Positions 24,601 through 35,229 of a DNA stretch of 64,000 nucleotides are shown one piece after another (position 1 is the stretch's first letter; every line of letters begins with the position of its first letter). Location: the NCBI RefSeq assembly GCF_033807715.1, contig NC_084610.1, forward strand, positions 5,327,769 to 5,391,768. Reading direction: 5' to 3'. This stretch comes from Cololabis saira. Its lineage: Eukaryota > Chordata > Actinopteri > Beloniformes > Belonidae. The notes beneath the pieces are model-generated. The model was not told the origin of the DNA. It searched no databases and saw only the letters and a list, made by a program, of their open reading frames with translations. Made by a program: the position numbers and the translations under genes.

Positions 24601-27289
24601 ATTTATTGTATGTGTGACCAATGGATAATTATATAGGTAAAGTTTCATGTCAGTTTCCCTGATTGTTCCAAAACTGTTTCTAATGAACCCGTTGTATCAA
24701 CTTTCATTTGGTTGAATCGAACATTATGTGGCCTGCCAAGCCTTAATGTGCGGCTGCAGCTAATGGTTATATGAAAATGTAGCCAAAATAATTCATAAAA
24801 CGATTCCTAATAGCTACTTTATCTTCATTCAAGATGGCAGCTTACACATATGGAATTTATATATGCAAGTTCAGTTGGCCTTTAAAGGAGAGTAATTACA
24901 GCCCCCCCACACCCCCACTTATTCCGATATGTCTGTGTGTAAACACATAATTAAAAAAGTATTTTGATTGCAACCAAACCAATCCACGACATGGCTACTA
25001 AAAACGGCTCTTTACACAATGGAATTATGGTGGTACTAAGGATTACCCTCTGACATCTTCTTTCTCTTTTTTGTTAAATGAACAATGTTATGGTTAGATA
25101 TGGTTGTTCTTCTGATGTCTGTCTTTCCTAGCAGCACAACCCACTACAATAAGATCAATTTCAATATGATTGTGTACACAAAAAAGCATGGATTAAAGAT
25201 TGGGGCACTAACTTGCTCTGGTGTGACTGACGGGAGCTGTCCAAGTGCTGAAATGGTTCTAGTGAAGGAGAGGAGAGCATGTTTGCAGCACAGGAGCTGT
25301 CCACAGCCCGCGGTGCTGAAACACTCCCATGCTCAGTTTCTGCATAAAGGAGCTAAAGAGGAGGATCTCACGGTGAGGAGGAGGGTGACTCCAAGCACAT
25401 TAGTCCTGCTACATCAGATGGGGGTCAAAGTTTAAGAACTGCAGCAGTTGAGATGGCTCTGCTGTTTGTATCTCGATGAAAACACATTTGTCTTCACTGA
25501 ATTTCTTTAATGGCAGTCCATAATCACACGCATTTTTTTAATGCTAATAGTTTTTTTTGGGAAGTTGAGAAAAGAGAAGAAGGAGTTGGAAGTACAAGAC
25601 TCCCAGACAAGACTGGGAGGCAGTAAAGTGTGGAGTGTAAAAAATGAGATAAAGTGCACAGAAAAATAAAAGTAAAGCAAAGAAAAAAACAAAAAAAGAC
25701 CAGGCAAAGTGTTTCGCAAGTTAACAAAACAGCTGCCCCGTGCGTCCTTGACATATAAATGATGGTGAGTGCTAGGATTTCATTTTGACAGCATACAGGC
25801 AAAGCATCTCTTCCCCTTCTGACTCATGAGGTGAGCTCTCTGTTTAAAGAGCTATGGCAGATAAAGAGAGAGAGGGGGAGTCCCTGAGCTTTCACTGTCC
25901 CCAAATCCCTCATCCAGACAAGGATGATCTCCATTCACAGACACAGAGTTGGCTCTATTACACTTATGAATAGAGAATCCACATCGCCAGCCATCCAAGG
26001 CCTACTGTGTAGTTTCATCAGCCTGAAAGAGCCTCGGGAAAGAGTGAAACAGGCTGCAGAAACTGCATATTGTTTGGTATTCTGGGTATGTGTGAAAGGA
26101 GGATACACTAAGTATGCATGCAGTATAATAATTCACTGACCCCCCCAAAGAAAAATCCCCCTAAAATGAACATGAAATACCACATTTTGGGCTGAAAGCC
26201 TTAACCTCTTTCTAATGAAAGATGAAATTGAGACCGTTCAGGACATTTTTAGTCATATTAAGCATGATACAATATACACCTTTAGTGCACAGAACGAAGA
26301 GGAAAAAGCACAGCTTTAAGCCTATAGAGACCATCTCCACTAAAACACAATAGATTCCAATGTTGTAAGGGCAACAAACCACCAGCAGCTGGTGGTTTGA
26401 ACAGCAAACCCACTTTCAATTTGGGCTCACATTCGATGCTTATCATAAATCCTTTCATAATAATTACTATTATTAACTCAAACTACAAATCAATTTATCC
26501 CACAAGTATTTTTCTCTTCAACTATTTTGATTTCCACTTCCCTCTGGGAACAAACGGATGAAAAGAGGCAAAGAAAAGTAAGTGCATGACAAAACAATAT
26601 TCCTTCCACTCATATGTTCCCATAGATGTGTCTACTCACTGTAGCTGTCCAGTTCCAGAAGGATTGTCAACAATGTGTCATTCGGAAGGGTTTTTGGAGC
26701 AACGCTCTGTGCCCAAATGTTACCATGTCGTTGTTATGATTTACTCCTTTAAATAAGATTTATTATTTTCAAGCAGAAATGTTATAAATAAATGAAGTTA
26801 GGAACGGGTTTAAAGCCTCTTTCGGATGGGAAGACAAAAAGAGATTATTTATTAAATGTCCTGCAGGCACAAATCATAAAACGTAATATTCAGGCAGATG
26901 ATCCACATCTTTATTCTTTCCAACTCAGCTAATGCTCCAAATGACCTACAAAGACAGATTGATCGGGTATGGTGGCATGCCAGGACTTTACTAATGTGTG
27001 TTCATTTCTGCTGTTGCGGTGGATTAAAGAGATCTACCACAGGTGTTTAATATCTGATTAAACCTAATTACTTTAGGAGTTCTGGGAGACTGCAGAAATT
27101 GACAAGGCAGCCCATGTTCTGCTGTTTCAAACTAAAGGAAAGAAGAAGGAAAAATGTATTCAAAGAAGATGCTAAAGGAGCAAAGAGGATCCCCCCTCCA
27201 GATCTTTCCCAGCCCCTCCTTCTCTGTGACAGTACATTAGCAAATCTGCTCCCCCCAGGTCAAGCTGCTGTCGGAACAGGGTCTGGCTG

Positions 27290-27715
27290 ATGAAGATGGA
27301 TGTGCGCGGTCGGGACGAGGCAGAAACTGCCTGTGGTCGCCCTCCTCCTGTCTCCGGCCTGACAGCTGTCTATTACACTGCAGCCTCTACCTGTAAATTA
27401 CACTAATGCAGAATGACAAGCAGCCCGCCCCGCTCCTGAAGGCAAGGCCGCTCAGCGGGCTTGCATTGACGACACACATGCTGCAGCACAACCAGGAAGG
27501 AGGAGCGCCTTGATCACCGCGCAAAAGTGATCAACCAGAACTTGAGCGCGTGCGCGTTCACCCTGCGCTCACCTGCAGCTCAATGTTTGAGTCTCTCCTC
27601 TGAATACAAACGCTGATCTGCCGTCTAATGCTTCCAAGAAATGAACCTTCTTCAAGGCCAGATCGATGGGCGTTGGCGGCCGTGCATAATTTGAAAACCT
27701 CCTGCGCGCAGCGTG
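27290..27715. promoter_or_regulatory. CpG-rich intronic stretch near exon 17
   Basis: Roughly 28 CpG are visible in about 425 bp, with clusters such as GAGCGCGTGCGCGTTC and CTGCGCGCAGCGTG. The surrounding intron is AT-rich. It lies about 0.8 kb downstream of the membrane exon in the transcription direction and 13.9 kb before the first kinase exon. Promoter activity is unproven. Confidence 0.35.
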
Positions 27716-28514
27716 ACTTGGTTAAGCACCTAGTCAAGGTTTAAGGTTTCAAGGTTTGCTTATCACTCAGGTTCAGTTCATCTGAGAGAAGAACGCTGGG
27801 TCTTTGAGGTAAATGGTCTCAGACTCCAGCATCACGTCAAAAATGTGGAAAATCTAAACAAAAAAAATAAAAAGTTCAGCTTTCTTTGTTTAATTTAATT
27901 AAGATGCCACTCAAAGAAGGCTATCATTTTTATCTCTAACTGTTGTAAAAGCAAACCAGGCCCTCTGTACAGAGCTCATACTTTCATCATACACATCCAT
28001 TTTTCAGTTTTGGAGCTCTGCTGGAAAATATGTGCATGATAAAATAATTAATTTATTTTCCTTTTAATCTCCTAAAAGACCCTTAATGAAGAGCCAAATC
28101 TGCATAGACCGGTCCCATGGTTGATCAAAAATGGAAAGACTGTTCTTCATTTGTTGTTTTAAAATGTGCCACATTAGCCAACAGGCAGACTTTATTAAAA
28201 TATGTATCATGTCAAATTTAAAAAGCCTGTGTTGTAAAAACCATTTCAGGAGATCTGGCTCTTTTTGTTTAAGATAAAGTTCCTTTTACACGTTGACAAT
28301 GCTGATGTAGAGGCCCCCCAGGGGCCACTAGGGGGACCCAAACTAAAAGGTCCATATGCAGGAATTGCGTTGAAATAAAATGATGTCTTCATTTGTTGCC
28401 ACTTTGAAGAACTTGTCTCGGATATGTGTCATGTTTTGTGATTTTGAAAAGGCTTTTCTTGTAAACTTTTTAGTTTACAATGTGAGTTTTCTGTCTGGAC
28501 CAAAAGCCTCTTAC

Positions 28515-28647
28515 CTCTGTCTCTAAGAAGCGCCGCAGGGCCCTCTTCTTCTTGATGCTTTTGCGTCGTACGTAAACAGCCACGCTGAGCGCCAGAATAA
28601 CGATGATGAATAGACCACCAATGATGCCAGCTGCTATCAGCGGCGTC
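28515..28647 (-). CDS. erbb4: ErbB4 receptor, exon 17 (transmembrane helix and basic stop-transfer)
   Basis: This 133-nt exon encodes [12 protein letters not shown], a hydrophobic helix ending AVYV, then the cytoplasmic basic segment [18 protein letters not shown]. The AAGxIGG small-residue motif is the helix-packing motif of ErbB4, and the basic run acts as stop-transfer signal and overlaps the nuclear localisation segment described for the ErbB4 intracellular domain. Part of the juxtamembrane A segment, which activates the kinase dimer, starts here. The acceptor is TTTCCAG and the donor is GTAAGA. A 15-kb intron follows. Confidence 0.97.
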
Positions 28648-29864
28648 CTGGAAAGACAGAAGAAGAGAGGGGGAACAAAAACTGAATAATGAAATAACTA
28701 AAATGTAAGGTAGAAGACTGAGGGGAGAAATAACTCTGCTGCCAAAGGACAAGAAGCAACGCAGTGTCATTCTTGTCAATCTTAGAGATCCTGTCAGTTC
28801 ATTTCATGTTGAGATGCAAAAGTTTGGGCACATTTTGCTCAAAGGGTGTCAATGGTTACAGTACATCCCGTTCAGCCATTTTTCAATTGACACTTTTACA
28901 ATTTTAAACAAAAACAACAAAGGAAAAAGGACCCGATGCTTTGTTTACATGTAAATGCTTCCTGAATCAACAATGAGTCATTTTAGTTCTTGTTGGAGAG
29001 GCGGAGGGTGGGGGGGGGGTCTCCATTCATCTTCTGACAAAAAGCATCTCCTTGCTTTTCTTCACAGTATTTGCTGTTTTATTAAGACCTTTAGTACTTT
29101 CACAAGTCAAGATTTTTGAATAAAAGTTTTCTACCAATAAACATCCAGCATCATGCTGCATGAGACTCAATGACAACATATAAGTGCCTTATTTACGTAT
29201 TTATTTAATTACACACAATGAATGTGATCAATGAACTGATCTAAAGTACTTTATGTTTTGGGGCGGGGCTTAGTTTGCATGTAATCATGTACAATGGCAG
29301 ATCTAAAATGTTTCTAAATCATAGGCCACAGAAGGAGCCAAACATTTCCCTTTTTCTGGTGAGCTATAATTGTATTTAATCAGCCAGGCCCTTTTTAAAG
29401 ATCTAGTGGTGTAGTGCAGGGTATACGGAGGGATACAGACCAGACAGCACTGGGTAAACCCACTCCTCAATCTCTGGATTCCATCATCTGATCTCTGCAA
29501 GCTTAACTGTCCAATCTTCTTCATCGGTTGGTGAGGGCATGGCCCAGCTTACACTGCCTCTAATTGGCTGGTACCTGTCTCCTCTTTAAGTTAGATAGGT
29601 TAGGGTTAGGCATGAAGACTGATGAGCCAATCAGAGGCAGACTAGGGCGGGTCATGCCTTCTGTTCATTTTGTTAGTTTCCTAACAAAACGACCCCCGAT
29701 TGTGAAGTTCTCAGAGAACTTCATCTGACATGTTCTCTCTTCTCAGCAAACGCTCAGGAGCTTCTGTTCATGCCCCTCATCACAAATGTTTCATATTAAA
29801 CATACTGCCTCTCTATGTCACCACCTCAACAATGCTATCCATTTATTGTACCCAAAGTTTAGTC

Positions 29865-30839
29865 CAGGGGTCGGCAACCCGCGGCTCCAGAGCCGCATAC
29901 CGCTCTTAAGCGCCGCCCTAGTGGCTCCCTGGAGCTTTTTCAAAAATGTTTGACCTTTTTTTTCTTTTTTTCTTCTGTTTTTCACTTTTTTCCTTCTTTT
30001 TTCTTTTTTTCTTCTTTTTTCTTCTTTTTTTCCTTTTTTTCTCCCTTTTTCCTTACCTTTTTAATCTCGAAATTTTGACTTTTTTCTCGAAATTTTGACT
30101 TTTTTCTTGACATTTTGACTTTTTTCTCGAGATTGTACTTCAAAATTAATCTCGACATTTTTCAACTTTTTTCTCGACATTTCGACTTTTTTCTCAACAT
30201 TTTGACTTTTTTCACGAAATTCTGACTATTTCCTCGACATTTCGACTTTTTTCTCGAGATTGTACTTCAAAATTATTCTCGACATTTTGACTTTTTTTCT
30301 TGACATTTTGACTTTTTTCTCGAGATTGTACTTCAAAATTATTCTCGACATTTTGACTTTTTTCTTGACATTTTGACTTTTTTTCTCGAGATTGTACTTC
30401 AACATTAATCTTGACATTTCGACTTTTTTCTCAAAATTTGGACTTTTTCTCTCGACATTTTGACTTTTTTTTCAACATTTCGACTTTTTTCATGAAATTT
30501 TGACTATTTCCTCAACATTTCGACTTTTTTCTCGAGATTGTACTTCAAAATTAATCTCGACATTTCGACTTTTTTCTCAAGATTGTACTTCAACATTAAT
30601 CTTGACATTCCGACTTTTTTTTCTTCGAAATTTCGACTTTTTTCTTGACATTTCGACTTTTTTCTCGACATTTCAACTTTTTTCTCAAAGTACATAATGA
30701 AAAAAGTTAGTTATAACTAATATAAATACATACAGCATGTGTTGCCTTCATTCTAAGGCTTATACAATACTTTTCATATTTGTTTTTTGTGTTTTTGGTC
30801 CAATACGGCTCTTTCCACATTTTGGGTTGCCGACCCCTG
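29865..30839. mobile_element. hAT-type element filled with a minisatellite
   Basis: The termini are CAGGGGTCGGCAACCCGCGG and the inverted GGGTTGCCGACCCCTG. The flanks GTTTAGTC (29857-29864) and GTCTAGTC (30840-30847) match at seven of eight positions. Just inside lie GGCTCCAGAGCCGC and CGCCGCCCTAGTGGCTCCCTG. Most of the 975 bp is T-rich sequence and the 30057-30690 tandem array. No transposase is encoded. Confidence 0.85.
30057..30690 (+). repeat. TCGACATTTTGACTTTTTTC minisatellite
   Basis: About thirty variants of a unit near 20 nt, with a longer higher-order unit that includes TCGAGATTGTACTTCAAAAT. Short open frames on both strands (repeating KKVKMSR or FRLFSRDCTS) come from the repeat. 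Confidence 0.9.
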
Positions 30840-32449
30840 GTCTAGTCCAAACCAGCAGCCATTCTGAAACCTTTTTTCTCAGATACCCTCATAATTTAGA
30901 GTGCACAAAACAAAAAAGCTGCTTCCAATTCTCTAGAAGAAAAGAAACAAGGCTTTAAACAGACTATTTTAGACCTGAATTAGACCTTTTTATACATTAA
31001 TCCATGGCTTGCTTGCTCTTGCACCGATGCTCAAAATCATGTAACTTTCCTTTAATGAGACTTTCACTTATAGAAAAGGAATTCCAATAAATGAGCAATC
31101 AAAAGTGCCGATTCTTCACAAATTGCTTCCCTATCTCTGTGAGGGAAAATCTGCAGAATGAAAGCATAAAGGTTGGAAGTTAAAAGCGCTTTCGCTGCAC
31201 TAATGACAGGACTAATGCGTTTGCCATTTAAATATCTCCCGTTCTTGTAGGTACCGCACTGCTAGCGTTTTATGTTACCACTTGTTCTCATCCTTCCCCT
31301 TGTTTCCACATGGCTGTGCTCCATTTTCACCCTCTTCCTTTGTCCCCCTATACGACTCAACAGCGTAACGTAAAATAACCCTGACTTTTGACATGATGCT
31401 TGAAGTTCAAAAGTTGCAGAAGCCATTAGCTGCTAATGGAAGACTCGTGTGCTACGGCGGAGCAAGGTGCTGCACTATTTGCCATATTGATCGTAAAAAA
31501 CTGAAGGAAACGGACGCAGAGCTTGAAATTTACAAAGAGGCTGACAGTTGGACATAATGAGATATACGGGCATGTGGTGAATAGCAATGCCACAGTTTGG
31601 AGTGACTGGATTGAGGGGGGAAGAGGAAACCGGAAAACAAATACAGAAAGCGGAAGGAATGCGGAGTTAGAAGACATCAAAGCTGTTGAGACATCTCTCT
31701 TGATAAGGGGAAGGCCTCTGTTAATTAGGAGGAATGGCTTTACAGCAGAAGAAGCGGTGCAAGGTCAACCAGGCGAGGCAGGGGGTAAATGCCACCGCAG
31801 GATTACAGGGACAAGGGTCTTAGCAGGAGACTCCCAGCGGAAAGAGAAAGGCCCTCAATTTCCGTTTCCTCTGTTTAAGAGCGACTTAAGGCCTCTGTTG
31901 TACGGATTTAGTGGGTTTGTTAATGTCTAATGAGTCTCCGGCTCTTGAATTTGCTCTAATTGAAAAGATCTTGTCTTTTATGGGTATTTTAATTGAGCTT
32001 TTGTTGATGTCTTCGGGCTATTTGGATTGTGTGGCTGTTTACGTGTGCATATGTATAATGGAGCAGGCCCCAGCTTGACAACTCATTATGACTCCTTAAG
32101 TCTTCTGAACGCTGACCATGAAAAACGCAATGAGTTATGTTGATATGTTTTTGTTGTTGATGAATTCAAGGCTTTCAAACATTTCATGCATATTAATTCA
32201 ATGTCCATATACTGGAGGAAAAGAAAAGAATCAAGCCATGACTTGAGTCTGCTCAACATATAGCTGTCGTTTAAGAATTCTGGTGCTGATAGTCATCTCA
32301 CTTATGATGTGCCTGCGTTATACTATAAACAAGTAATAGGATTTCTTCCTGCTTGCTACACAACTAAACTTGAACTTGAATTAAATTTAATTTAAAAGCC
32401 GGCGATGCTGGCGACTCTTTTAGCGCGTGAGGCAACAGCTACTCATTGT

Positions 32450-33180
32450 CTTGATGGGTTATCTCACATTTTGAGAAACCTAACTCAGAGTTTTAGATGC
32501 TAGCTCAATAGCTTGAGATATTAACTCACTATTTTATGATACCATCTCATTACTTTGAGATACTCTTTATTTTGAGATGATGGGAAGTCAATACTTTATA
32601 TGCTTGCTCACTATTTTGAAATGCTAACTATATTTTGATATAGTTAATAAGTTTTAGTGATACTAACTGGGGATTTTCATGTACTACCTCAAAGATTAAA
32701 GAGTAAACCCATTTTTCATCATTTTATTTTGAGATTATTAGCTTTTTTTAAAGTAATGCATGTTTTTGAGATACTAATTCACTGTTTTATTATGGCATCT
32801 CAAAATTTTAAGATAATGACTTCCAATTTTCCGATGCTAAGTTAAAGTTAAGTTCAGCTAAACTAAACATAAAAACATTTTAAGATGCCTTAAGTTATTA
32901 AGTTATTTTTAAAGTTGCTAACTTGTGATTTTCAGATATAAACTAATTGATTTGAAATATTAACCGATTATTTTATAGTTACTTGATGTAGCAATACCAC
33001 CAATAACCACATGGGGCGAATCAATCTGTTGTGTTTACAAAGGATTTAATAGAGTTAAAAACACTAAAATATTAATTTTGAGACAGTGTCTGATTTTGAG
33101 CAATTAGTCATTACATTGAGATAGTAGGTTAATATATTGAGGAATAAACCCATTTAAAGATAGTATTTAAAAAATAAGGA
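32450..33180 (+). repeat. Degenerate TTTTGAGATACTAACTCA tandem repeat
   Basis: Many loosely spaced copies of TTTTGAGAT (variants TTTTAGAT, TTGAAATA) alternating with CTAACTCA or TTAACTCACTA, at intervals of roughly 20 to 30 bases. It is an old, diverged array, and its limits are approximate. Confidence 0.6.
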
Positions 33181-33514
33181 CAATTTATCTTTATCCTTTA
33201 TGAAAGTTGCTCATTTCAAGCCTGTCAAGGCGCTGAGGGATCAGCCAGCCCCCGGAAGAACTGAGTGCCATGCAAGGGTTAAAGTTGCATTTAGGAAACG
33301 GGCGACTTCAGTGGTTTACAGTATTTGTCCACATCAGATCCCAGTGTGACCACACTACATTTAGTGCATGAGCAACAATTTGATCTGTAATTTACAAGCT
33401 ACAACGCTCTTATAATTGAAAAAATGTGACTGTACAGGAGCTCTAACAAGTAATGGCAGGATGTGATGGCGGCCTCCTAGTGCCACATTACAAATGTACC
33501 TGGAGATCCCTTAC

Positions 33515-33559
33515 CTGTCCATCATCCCAACACAATCTTGGAGTCTTGGCCCGACGCAC
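33515..33559 (-). CDS. erbb4: ErbB4 JM-b juxtamembrane exon (exon 15b)
   Basis: This 45-nt exon encodes CVGPRLQDCVGMMD between exon 15 (CTQG) and the membrane exon (RTPLIAAG). It corresponds to the mammalian JM-b insert, which I recall as CIGSSIEDCIGLMD: the two cysteines, the DC pair and the hydrophobic G-x-MD end are kept. The JM-b form lacks the TACE (ADAM17) cleavage site of JM-a, so such a receptor is not shed and does not release a nuclear intracellular domain by the usual route. The acceptor is CCTGCAG and the donor is GTAAGG, and the phases fit both neighbours exactly. Identity as JM-b is confident; no JM-a exon was recognised nearby. Confidence 0.93.
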
Positions 33560-33691
33560 CTGCAGGGCAGAGAAACCAGAGAGATAATCCATTAAATAAG
33601 GGACAGGTTATGAACAAAACTCATGTTGTCTTTCTTCCACGTCAATCAGCTGTCTGTTGCTCGGGACCTGCAAAGAAATGGAGCACGCCTG

Positions 33692-33716
33692 ACCACTTGT
33701 CAACTTGACAAGTGGT
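33692..33716. promoter_or_regulatory. Perfect 12-bp hairpin upstream of the JM-b exon
   Basis: ACCACTTGTCAA and TTGACAAGTGGT are exact inverted repeats around a single C. It lies 132 nt upstream of the JM-b acceptor in the transcript. The structure is directly visible; a role in splicing is inference. Confidence 0.4.
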
Positions 33717-33762
33717 GGCTGGAGGACATTATTCTAGTCTCATGCAGCGCTTGAAGGACCTG

Positions 33763-33788
33763 GTGGACTGAGAAAACGCTCAGTCCAC
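33763..33788. promoter_or_regulatory. Perfect 10-bp hairpin with 6-nt loop upstream of the JM-b exon
   Basis: GTGGACTGAG and CTCAGTCCAC are exact inverted repeats separated by AAAACG. It lies 46 bp from the previous hairpin. The structure is directly visible; function is inference. Confidence 0.4.
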
Positions 33789-34544
33789 TGAAAACGCTCT
33801 TGCTGCATTCAGTTCATGTTTCAATAAAACATTATATCCATTTTTTTTAGAAATATAATATTGGGTGGTGGGGGTTGGCACAATGTCTTTATTTGAGTTT
33901 CCAATTTGTAGAAAAACAAGACAAAAGTTGAGATAACAGAGTGAGATGTTGTGTCCTCAGTGCAGACGCTGTGCCAGTTCGGAGTAGGTGGTACAGAGAT
34001 TAATTTGTTCTGGTTGTGACAAGGTTTACTACTGAGCCTTCCTGAGGTGTTATCAAGACATGCATTCAAAGGCTGATTTATTTAGCTGCTTTTTACAAAG
34101 TCTGTTATTCAATTCAATGTAGCGGGAGGACCGGTATCTATCTGTTTACAAGACACACGCTAACAAAATTAACTTTCATGACACCCATAAAGCTCTGAAT
34201 CAAAGTTTCATATCAACATGTTTAATGAATACTCATACATGATGAATGTTTCCCCTCAGCTCCTTGGAGTCTCAGGGTTACTGTTTTTAGATTCTCCACT
34301 TTTAAATTGCTGGCTCAAAGCAACAGGTTATACGCAGCTTCAGGGGTAAAATAATTTATAATAAAAATCACTTGTCCACTGAAGTAGATGAAGCAGCGCC
34401 TCAGAAACATAAGTGACAAACAGAAACACACTTGACACAATCCCAGAAACATGTTAAAGTGCAGTTCCTCGACTGGCCACTAGAGGGCAACTCAAAGAGT
34501 GAGCTTATGTCAGGCAAATAGGAATTTTTTGAACTGATTCAAAT

Positions 34545-34672
34545 TAACAGAACATCATCAACTCATCATCAAGGTTTGCACAATCCTGTTAATGATACAG
34601 CCATTCACATCACGACGTGTTGAAGCAGGGAAACATCTAAAATGTGCAGGACAGCGCCGCCGAAGACGGGAA
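34545..34672 (+). repeat. Dispersed repeat, copy related to 5115-5255
   Basis: Contains CATCATCAAGGTTTGCACAA, CCTGTTAATGATACAGCC, GTGTTGAAGCAGGGAAACAT and GTGCAGGACAGCG. The same order of words occurs at 5115-5255. It appears to be a common fish interspersed repeat of unknown class. Confidence 0.6.
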
Positions 34673-35150
34673 ATGGACAGCCCTGCTTTACTGTGGTAAG
34701 AAACTAGACACATGGATTCATTCACATGCTGCCTTGTCCTTAATCAGCACCTCTCTTTCACCCGTTTTAGTTCTTCGTGTTGGATGTTTCCTGATTACTA
34801 GTCTACTTCAGCATAATGCACATCTGCAACTGATTACTGCTGCTTAGCATAGAAACTCCACTCCCCCTCCGCCCAGAGCCACGCTAGCACTCTCGCCTCT
34901 ACATTTGGATGTTATTCCTAGTGCTTCTATCTTTGTATTTCAAGCCTGCTTGTTATATAGTTTCTGTCTTCTGCTGAAACCCCGTCTGACCTGGTTGCTA
35001 ACGTTAATCTGATTACTGAGGTCTCTGGATTTGTTTGGACTGATTGCCTTTGAACTGACCTCCTTTTACAAAACACCTGGATTAACTGTTTTGTGAATTG
35101 AGCTGTAAGTCCACAGAGAATAGTGACCTTTAAGCAAAGCGAGAGGTATA

Positions 35151-35153
<3 letters not shown>

Positions 35154-35227
<74 letters not shown>
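35154..35227. repeat. (TA)n microsatellite
   Basis: About 36 uninterrupted AT dinucleotides, followed by a short direct repeat of ATGACAACCAGAC. Confidence 0.95.

Positions 35228-35229
<2 letters not shown>

Larger units (their letters stand above)
13440..28514 (-). other. erbb4: erbb4 intron 17 (15 kb)
   Basis: This is the largest intron in the window, separating the membrane exon from the kinase exons. It contains LINE 3' fragments (13890, 15857), foldback MITEs (16226, 17403), Tc1-like remnants (18790, 23757), a MITE with nested palindrome (21055), a (TA)n tract at 23593 and a CpG-rich stretch at 27290-27715. I see nothing nameable in about 19350-20450, 22050-23000 and 25050-27250. Confidence 0.85.
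28648..33514 (-). other. erbb4: erbb4 intron between JM-b exon and exon 17
   Basis: A 4,867-bp intron. It contains the hAT-like element at 29865-30839 and a degenerate TTTTGAGAT-type tandem repeat at about 32450-33180. No JM-a exon was found when I read the minus strand. Positions 28650-29860 and 30850-32440 show nothing I can name. Confidence 0.8.

Noticed and set aside
25085..25435. 116-residue open frame on the plus strand
   Set aside because: No resemblance to a known protein; its start overlaps Tc1-like debris.
28100..28140. Minus-strand DQPWDRSM, considered as a JM-a-like piece
   Set aside because: It lies downstream of the membrane exon, lacks the conserved cysteine and tyrosines, and has no suitable splice sites.
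30226..30697. Repeat-rich open frames (KKVKMSR and FRLFSRDC types), and the possibility of a CRISPR-like array
   Set aside because: They come from the minisatellite in the 29865 element. The units are degenerate, contiguous and of variable length, without unique spacers, and the genome is eukaryotic.
31523..31930. 135-residue open frame on the plus strand
   Set aside because: No recognisable protein; could be a noncoding element, but nothing supports a gene.
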